Of a stretch of 46,706 bases of DNA, positions 32,526 through 43,359 are shown one piece after another. Positions within the stretch are counted from its first letter, which is position 1. Every line of letters starts with the position of its first letter. The notes below the pieces were generated by a model. It did not search any database. It saw nothing but the letters and a program-made list of their open reading frames with translations, and was not told the DNA's origin. The position numbers and the translations under genes are program-made. The stretch is from Nymphaea colorata (Eukaryota; Streptophyta; Magnoliopsida; Nymphaeales; Nymphaeaceae). The DNA lies in NCBI RefSeq assembly GCF_008831285.2, contig NW_022204815.1, positions 1 through 46,706 of the forward strand, given 5' to 3'.

Positions 32526-32657
32526 ATTTATACCCTTCTTCGATTGTCTGTCCTATCTATCCTGTACTGTGGACGGCGTTTGATAAGAAAAATTTATACC
32601 CTTCTTCGATTGTCTGTACTATCTATCCTGTACCGTTGACGGCGTTTGATAAGAAAA
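32526..32657. repeat. 66-bp tandem duplication
   Basis: ATTTATACCCTTCTTCGATT starts at 32526 and again at 32592; the copies differ by three or four bases and each ends GACGGCGTTTGATAAGAAAA. It lies near the 3' end of the TIR element. Confidence 0.95.
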
Positions 32658-32717
32658 GTCAACTAAACAGAACAAGCCTGTCCCAGTCCGCCTGTCCAGT
32701 GACCATCAAACAGCCTC

Positions 32718-33492
32718 TACTGGGACATCTATTACTGTTGAACTGTTTTTGAGAGAAAAACTGTCTATCTTTCATAAGCTTTATTATTATCCTTGGTGAA
32801 GCTACTAAATGGAGATTTGGAAATAGTGCCCTTGTTTACTGATAAATGTAGTCAATGCAGCGATTGGTCTATGTTGGCTTTTAGTGACATGCTTTATTCT
32901 TCAAATGAATTCACAATCATTTGTTGAAAGAGTTATATCATTGAATGAATTCTTGTTATGAAGGAAAATTTGCTTTTAATTTCAAGCAGATATTTTCTCT
33001 TTTCACTGTGAGATGTTCTTTAAACGGGTTCTCAGGGTATCCTGACTTGAAGTTGAAAACAAGCCCCTTGAGACCACTGTTTTGGGTTGCTTAACGTCTT
33101 GCTTTTTCTGAGGTGTAGCGTGAAAGTTCAAAAGTAGAAGTCTTATAAAGACAAGAAATAATATAACTGACAAGAATTAGTTGAAAAAGATTGAAGGTTG
33201 CCAATTGAAGTCAAATGCATAAGAAGATAAATTTGGAGCAAGGTATCAATTGCTTGATTTATTCTCAAGAATTGGAAGAATTTGATGCATTTTTTGAAGT
33301 TGCAGAGCATACTAACTATAGATAAATGTAGTCAGACACTAAGCTTGGATTGCTAGCTGCTTTTATGTTATGTGTGGACTTCTTTGCATTGGAAGTGTTG
33401 TTAAAGGTTTTAGAGCAAAGATCACTACGTCATATGCATATGCTATATCTTGACTCTTCCTTTGTTGTCTTCTGTACATTTGATTATCACAT

Positions 33493-33493
<1 letters not shown>
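32718..33493. other. No gene recognised
   Basis: AT-rich non-coding sequence. No continuation of the SCL RRM or RS exons can be found here. A CACTACG near 33423 lies 125 bp before the tandem array; it could be a CACTA terminus, but nothing confirms it. Confidence 0.5.

Positions 33494-33546
<53 letters not shown>
33494..33546. repeat. (CT)n microsatellite, 53 bp
   Basis: Uninterrupted CT run abutting the 58-bp array. The Arg/Glu and Ser/Leu peptides it encodes are artefacts. Confidence 0.98.
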
Positions 33547-33548
<2 letters not shown>

Positions 33549-33549
<1 letters not shown>

Positions 33550-34026
33550 CTATAGCGGTGACACTTGTTTGCGACCTCCAGCGGTGGTCTCAATCGCCGG
33601 CATAGAACTTTAGCGGTGACACTCGTAGGCGACTTTCAGCGGTGATTTTGATCGCTGGAATAGAGCTATAGCGGTGACATTTGTTTGGGACTTCCAGCGG
33701 TGGTTTGATCGCCGGAATAAAACCTCCAGCGCTGGTCTTAATCGCCGGCATAGAACTTTAGCGGTGACACTCGTAGGCGACTTTCAGCGGTGATTTTGAT
33801 CGCTGGAATAGAGCTATAGCGGTGACATTTGTTTGGGGCTGGACGGCATAGAACTTTAGTGGTGACACTCGTAGGGTGATTTTGATCGCTGGAATAGAGC
33901 TATAGCGGTGACATTTGTTTGGGACTTCCAGCGGCGGTTTCGATCGCTGGAATAGAGCTATAGCGGTGACAATTATTTGCGACCTCCAGCGGTGGTCTCA
34001 ATCGCCGGCATAGAACTTTAGCGGTG
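33549..34026. repeat. 58-bp tandem array (116-bp alternating unit), CACTA-subterminal-like
   Basis: TAGCGGTGAC-type unit starts fall at 33553, 33611, 33669, 33759, 33817, 33857, 33903, 33961 and 34019; most intervals are exactly 58. Two variants alternate: one reading TTTGTTTGSGACYTCCAGCG, the other ACTCGTAGGCGACTTTCAGC. Each unit holds AGCGGTG and its partial inverse CGCYGG, so the array can fold. AGCGG..GCGAC..CCGCT words of this sort fill the subterminal regions of plant CACTA (En/Spm) elements. No second terminus or transposase is seen. Confidence 0.8.
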
Positions 34027-35900
34027 AGGGGACTATGTTGTAAGAAGGGCAGTAGCGAAGAGCCAAGGGTGGGTCGGTCAGTTAGTCAAAAATTATATTG
34101 TGATAAAGCTGGACTCAGTTCCACTCACATCATAGTGCCCACATGAGCACTATCAAACTCAGGTTGGTGTCTCAAGCGATGTTCAGTAAAAAAATTTGGG
34201 TACTGCCACTAAAGATGAGGTTGAGGTTACAAGTTGACGGGTTAGGGCAAGCTTATCCATGTGAGAAATCAATTTTCTCAAAGATCATGGCAACTTTCCT
34301 GCTTGGTGGGCCATTACAGATCCTTTGATGGGATTTTCATATGATCCGATCAGGTCGACTGAAAACTGGATTGGCCGGGTCATTCCTGAATATTCAAGGG
34401 ATTTAAATAAAAGTCAAGAAGAATGAGGAGAGAAAAGTGGTGGAGGAGGAGAAACTGAACTTTAGCCACCAGCATTGTCATGGGATGTTGCTTGTTGATT
34501 TCTTCAATCGATGCTGCTTGAGTTTTCGACACTGATGGTCAACAGCGAAGCTGCCAATTGGTAACATATTTATTACATGATTAAGAAAAAACTTAGTACA
34601 ATCAATTATCAGAAACTTCATTATTTTATCATCTAGCTAGTTCCACCTCCAACCATGTTGGACTTAGGGGCACTAATTTAAAGAATCTTATAGCTATAGG
34701 GTCACTGGTGCATATAAAGAAGCAAGTAGTTGAAACCTTATGTAAAAATGAAAATAAAGAAATTTGATAGGACCATTTGGGCAACTGCCTACAAGCCCAC
34801 GTATGACTCCACCAAAGGCTCTAGCCCCAATCTCAATTTTTTGTACTTCCATGCATTTCATGGACCTGACAATCAAAATAGGGTTCGTATAAAATTTTAA
34901 AATAAAATTAGAATTCACACTGACAAATGCACATTTAAAGATTACTTGTTTGATTATTGAATGCAGTGTGAAACCTTCAACAATATATATTTATTTGGGT
35001 AATATTGAAAATGAATCCATTCTATAGAACATTCATTTCTAATAAATGTTTATAACAATCAGAATCAGAACCGAAACCCAAAGCGAAACAACCTGCAGGC
35101 TGTTGGTAAGGTATATCAGTATACTATATTTAAAAAAACAAGTGAAAAATAGAAAAGAAAAAATCTTAAAAGTATTTAAAGATAATTAAATAACAACATA
35201 GGGCAACAACCACTGAATAAAACAGGCTTGCCAAACAATTCAAATTGACTTAAATTAATTCAGGCCAACATTTATAGACACTGTTCTCAAATGCATGACA
35301 TTTTAGTGGACCTCTTGCTTGTGGAGAAAACCCTTCTTTGTTATGGGTGAGCGGGAGTGAACCTGCCACCTGCATGCATGAGGGGTAGAAGCTCTACTCG
35401 TCCCCTTTACTCCAGGGTCTAGAGAAACATCAAAACCAGGGGAATTTACGGTCACTCCATTCAGTTTAGGAGTAGCTCCAGCCAACCTTTATGGTTCATG
35501 AGAATAATGTTCATGGTATTGGAACTAACTACCTGACTCTCACCAAACTCTTAACTTCACCAGTTATGCTACTCTTCTCGGAGTAACCTGATCTCTTTGT
35601 TTGACCTTATGAAAAAGAGTACATATAAGACTATTGAAGCTTACAACTTTCTGGAGGTAAAGTCTTTTGTGTAACCTGTGCTGAGACTTTTAAATTCTCT
35701 TAGATGGAACTTGTTAAGAATAATATTCTGCTTTTTTTTAAAAAAAAAATATAAAAGCACCATATTCTTATTTCAAGAAACGTAACTGCATTTCAATTAA
35801 CAAAAAAATTAATCTTCTAATGAATTAAATGCTGAGCAGGTACCATATGTTCCGAATTTTAGCTACACATGCACTCGTTTAATATTCTTCAGTGATCCCA
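34027..35900. other. No gene recognised; includes one copy of a dispersed 80-bp repeat
   Basis: 34438-34520 (GTGGAGGAGGAGAAACTGAA to GATGCTGCTTG) resembles 45549-45628 in the same orientation at roughly 80 percent identity by eye. The rest is AT-rich with short featureless frames. Confidence 0.5.
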
Positions 35901-36053
35901 AAATCTGTTCCAAACATGTGTCAGCAACTTCAAAATATGTTTTTGTGTACTAAATCCGTCCCATACATGTGTCAGGGACTCAAGAATATGTCGATGTGTA
36001 CTAAATGCGTTCCAAACATGTGTAAGGGACTCGAAAATATGTCGCTAGCCAGT
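35901..36053 (+). repeat. 51-bp tandem repeat, three copies, in an open frame
   Basis: Units begin at 35901, 35952 and 36003. Read from 35892 they encode three 17-residue repeats: KSVPNMCQQLQNMFLCT, KSVPYMCQGLKNMSMCT and KCVPNMCKGLENMSLAS. The frame is only 68 codons, starts without an ATG in good context and has no conserved domain. The in-frame repeat follows from the unit being a multiple of three, so coding is not established. Confidence 0.85.
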
Positions 36054-36597
36054 ACACTGTGCAAGCTACAACAACCATCATTGTTGATGGAGGGTTAGCA
36101 TTGTTAGTTGTAAAGTTAAAATACATTGTGAAGTTAAGCGACTTATATAACCATCACAGAACACATTGTGTTATGGGACTGAAAATTCCATCGTCAAAGT
36201 TACAATAAGGTGTAGGCATATTCCATGGCTGTTATGCCTAACTTAAAGCAACTAATGTCGCAACAAACACAACAAAGACAAAATGACCATTTTCATCGGT
36301 AATCGTTTGGGCAACGGGACTTGTGTTGGTGGAGTTTTGACCGTCGCGATTACTTATTATTAGCAACAGAATTGCCAGTATTAACGACTGTCGAATTAAA
36401 GCCATAGTTAATGTTCATACTCATGCGGACATATCTAAGTTAAGCTTTAAACTTAAACGGAGGGGAAAACAAGTTTAAAACAAGATAGCTATATTTATTC
36501 AACATGAAAAAATAACACCATCAACCACATGACAATCTGGACATAAAATATAAGCAGCGTCCAATGCTGCCAATTATAGACTAGTACAGAGAACCAT
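36054..36597. other. No gene recognised
   Basis: Non-coding sequence between the 51-bp repeat and the 3' end of the aspartic protease pseudogene. Confidence 0.5.
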
Positions 36598-38517
36598 GTA
36601 CATTCAATTGGTGAAAAAGAAAGCAGCCCCTTTCCCAAATCATATTTCACATGCATGTTCTGCTGGAAAACAATCCCGAAAATCGCTAAGCTAGCTGTCA
36701 CACTTCTATACATCCAAAAGATATTTGAAGGTGGCAGCTTCAAGTCTGCGTTGGTGGAATGAAAGGTCATTTCCAGCAATACTTAATATGGATCACCATT
36801 ATTCTCTACATTATAACACAAATAATCTTGGTTAGGATGATAGAAGCGTTTATGGTTTGTGACATTAGCCACCGCGTTTGCCACTTGATCATACACATCT
36901 TTGGCAAGATAGTCAGCGTGGTACCAGAGTCTATAATGATTGATCCAGCATATCCCAACCATGTTGCCGTCTGTGCCCCTCCAAACTATATGTTGAGTCT
37001 GTCGTTCCCCACATTTATGTAATCTAGTGTGAGTGTATAGAAAGTGCCTTGAGATGCATTTGCTTCCACTGTCGTCTGTTGAATCTCTTGGGTTCCAAAG
37101 AACTCTATCTCCTCACAGAATTTGATCTACTCAATGACATTATTTTTCTTGCTATGGAGAGGAAGACCGTAAGCAAATTTATGGTTAATAAAGAAGCGGA
37201 TGTGACTAACAAATGAAAGAGATCGTGGCCTGAGGCCAACAAGGCTAGGATCTACAAGATTTTCGAAATCAACACTATTTTCTTTATGAACGCAACCAAA
37301 GGCGATTGTTGGAAGCTTGATGGTGCCATCAGTGCCATCCTCAAACCAAAATCTTTCGAGAGCAAGGGACCCTTCTACAACAGATCCGTCACCATTTGAG
37401 GACTTGACGCTACGAAGTTGGTTGTCGTCAGAAGCAGACCAGAAGCTAGTGGTGCATCTCAGGTTATGGTATGTGGAGGACTGAAGTGGCTTTAATGTGG
37501 ACTTCATTTTCCTGGCAAAGTTGTAGTAAGGAACATACAATGTCCATATGAGGCTGCTGCCAGTATCGATGATGACCCAGTAGGATTGGACTTCTAGTGA
37601 TGTGCTAATGTAAAGCTGCATGAGAAACTCTCTATATATTGATGTATCAATGTCTTCTTTTTATAGCACATGAAGTTGCTGCTTTGATAACTCGAAACAA
37701 CTGCCTACCAGCCTATTCTCTCATAGATTTAAGTATATAGGTTGTATGGTGGTATTTGAGAAGAAATAGTTGGGCATACCGCCAACTTTCATATTTTTGT
37801 CTTGTCATACAGGCAGAAGTTGTCCAAAACATTTCAACTAGGTTTGATTGCAGGATGTGAATGCTTGTCGGCAGTTTCACCTGTTTAGCAGACCCCAACA
37901 CATTTCACAAGTTAACCAGACAGTCCTCCTCAACTCAATTAAACATGAAAACAAAGAGAATAATCGTAGCAATTGAATCTTGAAAGGACCCTTAGATAGC
38001 TGGACACAAGTTTCAATCAATTTTTGTTACTTTTCACGAGATAGAGTTGCCAGATCAACTCGTTTCTAAATTTTTGACGACACAAGTTTCCATTTCTTTC
38101 TTACTTTTCATGCATCGAGTTCTGCCATGATTACCCAGACGAACGTTTCTAGGATCAATGGGCTTTAGTTCTAAACTTCTAAGTTACCGGGGCATTTCCT
38201 TGAAATCTGGAATTTGGCAGATATTTCCAGATTTTAGTGTCGGGCACTGGAATTAGTTCATCTGGTCAGGTTTCATGAGAATACACACGTGGATGGTGGT
38301 CGTGTTGTTGGTGTTGGCATAACCTGAAGCCAATCAGTGGGAGCACAACTTGAAGCGTAGAGCTGGTCTGGTCAGTGCGTCGAACGGGAGTGGATGAAGG
38401 ATCATAGAGATGAGAGAGAGGCAAGTCTTGGTGAATGAGGTCTATCGAGAAGCCTGGAGTTTTGGTTAACATTGACAGTGTTAGCGAAGATGTTGGTAGG
38501 AAAGTTTGATAGTGCAA
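36598..38517 (-). pseudogene. Plant pepsin-like aspartic protease (CDR1/nepenthesin type), broken
   Basis: Family members are secreted or vacuolar proteases with two catalytic Asp motifs. On the minus strand: 38517-38266 encodes the prosegment start GFSIDLIHQDLPLSHLYDPS; 37621-37127 encodes WVIIDTGSSLIW (first catalytic motif), IAFGCVHKEN and VGLRPRSLSFVSHI; about 37126-36900 gives FYTLTLDYINVGNDRLNI, a TAG, then GSIIIDSGTTLTIL (second catalytic motif); a shift follows, then DVYDQVANAVANV, a TAA, and MTFHSTNADLKLPPSNIF and IFGIVFQQNMHVKYDL to about 36598. Between the first two parts lie 640 bp, possibly an intron ending TCATGCAG. The CLA segment before IFG is deleted and the normal end is lost. 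Both Asp motifs survive, but at least three stops or shifts rule out function. Confidence 0.9.
38003..38154. repeat. Old 76-bp tandem duplication
   Basis: GACACAAGTTTC at 38003 recurs at 38079, each followed by TTACTTTTCA and later CGTTTCTA at the same spacing. The copies are well diverged. It lies in the gap of the aspartic protease pseudogene. Confidence 0.6.
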
Positions 38518-38946
38518 CTGGGAGAAGTTACAGGAGGAGGATCATGAAGGAGGAGAGGAAGGTGGCTATGGCAACTGTTAATTGTAGATCTACAAAGAAA
38601 AACTCCTTATATTTATAAATGAGATCATGAGGTAGGTTGTGACTAAGGGTGTGGATTTAAATACAAATGGTGGGGAAAAGAAGCACATGGTCAAAGTGAG
38701 TAGCATGTGGATTGTTCCACATGTAACAGTTCCTTGGTCAAGGAGAAGATGTGGTTATCACGTGAAGGAGCAGAGAAGGGGAACAACATGAACCCTAGGT
38801 TAGAGTTAGGAAAATGTTCGAGAACATCACTTAATCGTGGGTGGTGGAGGCTCTCGCCCATCCTTAGGGATGATGGATCATGAAAAGTCACCTATTGATC
38901 AAGGATTCCAGTCAGTTCTATCATCAGCGCAATGATTTTGGGTGTC

Positions 38947-41745
38947 AGTGGTAAAGAGCGCTTGTGTTGTTGACCAAAATGAGTGGGAGAAGGCATTTGG
39001 ATTACCAGACCTTGCAGTGTGTGAAATTGAGGGGAAGCAAATGGTCAGACCTGTCAGATGGACTGCGGTAGCTCAAGATTTCGTCTGGATTGGGTGGGAA
39101 GTTTTTCACAATTTGAATCAGGTGAAAACAATTTTCACTCCTTTCAAATTGACACTTTTTGATCAAGGCTTCCTCAAAGGAATCTTTAGAGGAAGTTATG
39201 CAACCAAAAAAATGGCATGTTCGCGATAGGTTTTTGGTCTCTAGAGTCAGGAATGCCGCTTTGACTTCAAGCTGTCACGCGAACCCCTCTAGGGATTCGT
39301 CTACCGAAGTTGCCTCTTTATATCTGGAACTGCAAGGTGTTAGCTTTTGTTGAAGATAGACTTATCAAAAGCATATGACAGGGTCAATTGGACTTTCTTA
39401 CAAGCTGCCATCTTGCATTTAGGATTTCATCCTATTTGGACTTAAAAAGTAATGACAGTGGTGACAAATGATTTCTGTGCTCTTGTGATTAATGACCATC
39501 AAGGTGAATACTTTGGATCTTCTCATGGTCTGCAGTAAGAATACCTTTATCTTCATTTTTATTCCTCATTGTCATGAAAATCTTTTCACATACATTGCAA
39601 GCTACAACTCAAAGAAGAATGATTGAAGTACTGCATATTGGAAGAGGCATAGAAGGAGTTTTTTCTACAATGTATGCTGATGACATCTTGATTTTCTTAA
39701 AAGCCTTCAAGAATGGATTTCTTTATCTACAATTTTTTTTTTCTGTTTGAACTCCATGCTGGAATGATATGATTACCATCAAAAGTCAGCATTCTACTTT
39801 TTTCAATATGGGCCAAACCATGATTGCAAGTATTTGTAATCAGTTCGGCGAGAGCCTAGGACAGTTTCCAACTCGATATTTGGGTCTCCCACCCAAGCCA
39901 ATGAATTTGAGAATGTTGGTATGGTTCTTATTCTTTTAAAAATACAGAGTAAACTTAGTTTATGAAAAAGCATGCTACTTTCCTATGCAGTAGGATCTAC
40001 TTGATCAAATCAGTATTAGAAGCACTTCGTATTTACTGGATGTTGGTGTTCAAGTGCCCTCTTGGTGACACTAAGAAAATGGAACAGATTATGTGCAGTT
40101 TTTTATAGGAAATGGGGGTAAGCCTCATTTAATTGCCTGGAATGTCTTGGCTTTTCCTAAATAAGAAGGTGGCTCGGCATTAGAAAACTTAAAGAGGTCA
40201 ACAAAGCTAATCGGTTGTTTCTAGGGTGCACATTAATTTTTCACCAGGGCATGTGGGACTCATTATGCATGAAGAAATATTTGAGTAGGAAAAGTACTTG
40301 GTATGTATAAATGGTTCCCAATATTTCTTCCCTTGGGCGGGATCTAAATCTGTTACTTGAAATGTGATGAATGGAGAGCTTGCTAAGTTCTACGGAGGAT
40401 GTTTTACTCAAGCAGATTCCATTGGATCTGCTTGGGAAGTAGAACCTTTCCTTCGAAAGTCGGTTAAGTAAATGCTAATACAGCACCACATTGAGCTAAA
40501 TCTATAGCGACATGTGCAATACATTGGAGATTGCCTTCAACTTAGGCTCATGCAAAGTGCATATTTTCTTTGTTCTAAAGAAAATCGTAAACCTGCAAAG
40601 CTTAGGAGCCAAGTTTGGAACCATGTAAAATTAAAGGAATGGTAGTTACATGGCACAGTAGACTGTGGAATGCAAAAGTGTTACCTAGAGCTAACTGGTT
40701 GTGTTTGCTTGTAGTTATTAACGTCTACCTGCTGATGCCAAACTTCGACATGTAGGGTCTTCCATTGTTTCTGTGTTTAAGTTGTGTGGAGGGCTTGTGA
40801 AGATCTATCTCACTTTCTTTTCTTATATACTAATGCTATGAACATTTAGCAATACATCTATTCATGGTTTGGAGTTGATAAATTCCATACATCAGACTTT
40901 TTCTCTGTCTGGAACTGGTGGTGGAGGAAGAGGTTCTCATGTAAAGAATTCGGATGGTGTTGGATTGCCTGCTTCAATATCACAATCTGGAAGCTATGGT
41001 GTTTCAAAAATCAGGTGGTGCATAAAGAGGTGGTTAAGCTAGCTGAGATTGCTAAGAGGGAAGTTTGACACTCATGTTGTGAGGTATTCTATAAACAAGA
41101 ATGAGGACAATATGTAAAACAGGCTATAAATATCTAGCCGCAAACCATAATTTTCAGACATTTTTGGCATTGTCAGAGTAAAGATGAGTGGGGGCTGGAA
41201 GTGGTCAATACATGTGTTGCAAATGTTTATAAAGTGGCTGGTTTACTATGGTTCAATGCCTCCCCAATCAGGAAAACCAGGTTGGTGGTACAAAGGTTTC
41301 TCTTCTCAAACATGATCAGAATTATGGACTCTGTTCTTGTAGAGAGGATTCCTAAAGACTCTCATGTTACTCTAATCACAAACTGTCATGCTAATAGTTC
41401 TCGCGTCAAGGAACTAAGAGAGTGACTCTGGTTCATTGGTAGGCTCAATAGTGAGAAGGTATTCCGTGGTTAAAGATCACTTCTCTTTGGAGGCTATCTC
41501 CTTTGGAAACTCCTTTGTCGTTGACAAAGTCAAAAAAACAAAAAACGAAAGATAAGCCAACATTAATGATACTGAAGGTCACTGATTCAGGTCAGACATA
41601 TTCCGGTCACTGACCCTGACTATGGAAAGTTTGCTGAGTGAGCAAGAGAGTGTTGAGGCTTAGTTAGAGGCCAGTTCTTAATTGTGTTTATTCTGTTGAT
41701 TTTTTTTTCTTTATATTATTTTTCATCATTAATGGAAGGAGAAAC
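38947..41745 (+). mobile_element. L1-type LINE, right copy, internally deleted
   Basis: Starts with the ORF1-like frame (DQNEWEKAFGLPDLAVCEIE, then FDQGFLKGIFRGSYATKKMA), breaks at about 39347, and resumes inside the RT with SKAYD-like sequence (TYQKHMTG region in broken frame, about 39358-39440). Next comes the catalytic box MYADDILIFLKAF near 39672-39710, with both Asp residues kept, then GESLGQFPTRYLGLP near 39850. The zinc knuckle, endonuclease and N-terminal RT are deleted. The 3' part follows the left copy to a TTTATATTATT..CATCATTAATGG end near 41745. Many stops make it inactive. Confidence 0.8.
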
Positions 41746-42056
41746 CCAGCCCGATTGCATCAGAACGGTTCCTCGTCAAGGAAAGTGTAGCATTTCAAGC
41801 CCCCATTGAAGGGACAAGGTATACATCACAGGGTTGGGGCTCCCATGCATTTTTGTGGTCTACGTTATTTTTAGCAATACAGACAAAAGTAGTAAGAACA
41901 ATATTTTTTTGAATATTACCGTTTCCAAGAATGAAGAACCTCAATGAATAGTTGAAGGAAGAAGGTTGACAAGTTAACATACTCCTTAGAAAAATAAGGT
42001 TCCTAGTGATAAATATAATTATAAATACAGATAAATACATATTAAATAAACAAATC

Positions 42057-42057
<1 letters not shown>

Positions 42058-42087
<30 letters not shown>

Positions 42088-42096
42088 ATATATATT
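42058..42096. repeat. Compound (TA)n(TG)n(TA)n microsatellite
   Basis: TA run followed by TGTGTGTG and a short TA run. It occupies the position paralogous to the simple TA run at 2434-2458. Confidence 0.95.
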
Positions 42097-43175
42097 CATT
42101 TTAATCTTTTGGATGTTGGATGACTAATAGATTTAAAATATGTCACTGATAAACCCATAAACCATTAAAAAAAGTGCCATAAATAGGCACTATTTGATAC
42201 ACTGTTGCTAATACAGCTGCATGCTTTAGCGACTGATCTTTATTTTTAGTAATAAGACAAGATCTAAGAAATGACAAATTTGAATATATGTGTGTGGGGA
42301 TTCAAATTTGATGGATGCTAGATATTGTCATATAGCTTATAATAAAACATTATTTGCTAAAATATAGACACTGTAGGGGTATTAGCAACGGTTTATGGTT
42401 TGTGGTAATTTGTTTTTATAATAGTTTATCGTGATTTCAACAACAGTTTGTGGTGCTTTCAACCACATATTTTTTACTTTTTAATTACCTAACAACACTG
42501 GGCATTCAACATGCTAGAATTCTCCCATATAAAAGCACTAGTAATATCTTAAGTAGTTTTAATTTTTATAGGTGAAGACTAAGTAGCACCATTGTATGGT
42601 GCCTAATGATATTTTAATTAGATTACTATAAAATCATTCACAAAATGACTTTTATCATATCTAAAGGGTGCAAAAGATTCCATGTTTGGTTTTAAGCTAG
42701 GCCTCTTTCAAATGCATCACCCAAAAATATTAATTAGCTGACAAGTAAGTTCTCAATGATGGCAAACCTCTCACACACAAGATCAGTGGGAACTTCGTAG
42801 CAAAAGTCCTGTATATATGCTGCCAAAACACTCTGACTTGACTCTAAGGGTAGGCAATGGGCCAGGCACCAGATGGACAATTGGGACCATTTGACCTACT
42901 GGCCAGATAGAAAAACTCGCTGGGATAGCTGGCCTGGGTCGGGTATTGGGGGCTCGACTTGGCCCAAATACATACCTCTATACTTTTTTTTTCCACATTC
43001 TTTGCAATGATGACAGCGGTGGACTCCCATACAAACTCTTGACATATTCCCAATGGTTTCCAAAAAATTAGAAAATGAAAAGTGAAGAGTTTCAAATAAG
43101 GATAGATATCATCGGGTTGAGTACAAGATAAACATGAAGTTGATGGACAGGCCCTGGCCCAATAATAAACAGAAC

Positions 43176-43202
43176 AGGCTTGGACTGCAAATAAAGGCTT
43201 TG
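43176..43202 (+). repeat. 27-bp direct repeat, outer copy
   Basis: AGGCTTGGACTGCAAATAAA plus GGCTTTG is repeated exactly at 43332-43358, which forms the loop of the palindrome. The 12 bases between this copy and the left palindrome arm are not repeated. Confidence 0.97.
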
Positions 43203-43214
43203 GGTCAGCTACGT

Positions 43215-43338
43215 CATCTGCAGTTTAACCCAACCTGGGGATGTCAAAGAGTTGGGTTAGGTCCGAGCAAGCTGGCTCTCACCTAAATGAATGTGGGTGA
43301 ACCGGATCTGGAATTGCATTAGGCTGGACCAAGGCTTG
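43215..43338 (+). repeat. Left arm of a perfect 124-bp inverted repeat
   Basis: Every one of its 124 bases pairs with 43360-43483. It begins CATCTGCAGTTTAACCCAAC and ends GCTGGACCAAGGCTTG. The spacer is 21 bp. The arms have no open frame or known motif; their GC content is above that of the surroundings. Confidence 0.98.
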
Positions 43339-43359
43339 GACTGCAAATAAAGGCTTTGT

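Larger units (their letters stand above)
30312..32717. mobile_element. TIR element, Harbinger-like, about 2.4 kb, non-autonomous or nested
   Basis: The 5' end GAGGTCGTTTGATTGCTGTCC and the reverse complement of the 3' end, GAGGCTGTTTGATGGTCACTGG, form an imperfect TIR. Flanks are TAA on the left (30309-30311) and TAC on the right, one mismatch from the 3-bp duplication of PIF/Harbinger elements. Both subterminal regions are rich in CCTGTCC, GTCCG and CGTTTGAT words. No transposase is recognisable. A GC-rich block at 31962-32470 and a tandem duplication at 32526 lie inside. The termini could instead belong to two adjacent related elements. Confidence 0.55.
38947..43119 (+). repeat. Right arm of the inverted segmental duplication
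   Basis: Matches 1409-8059 in inverted orientation. It is about 2.45 kb shorter because left-arm positions 5180-7633 are absent, with the junction at about 39345-39350. GGTTG (43115-43119) is the uninterrupted counterpart of the LTR target site. Whether similarity continues past 43119 cannot be judged, because the left counterpart is interrupted by the LTR element and lies outside the window. Confidence 0.9.

Noticed and set aside
28500-33000. Helitron capturing the MSH5 and SCL fragments
   Set aside because: No convincing 5' TC or 3' hairpin-CTRR terminus was found; kept only as a hypothesis in the findings.
33423-33429. CACTACG as a CACTA-element terminus
   Set aside because: No matching inverted terminus or 3-bp duplication could be paired with it.
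33350-33613. Frames encoding poly(Ser-Leu) and poly(Arg-Glu)
   Set aside because: Direct translation of the CT run.
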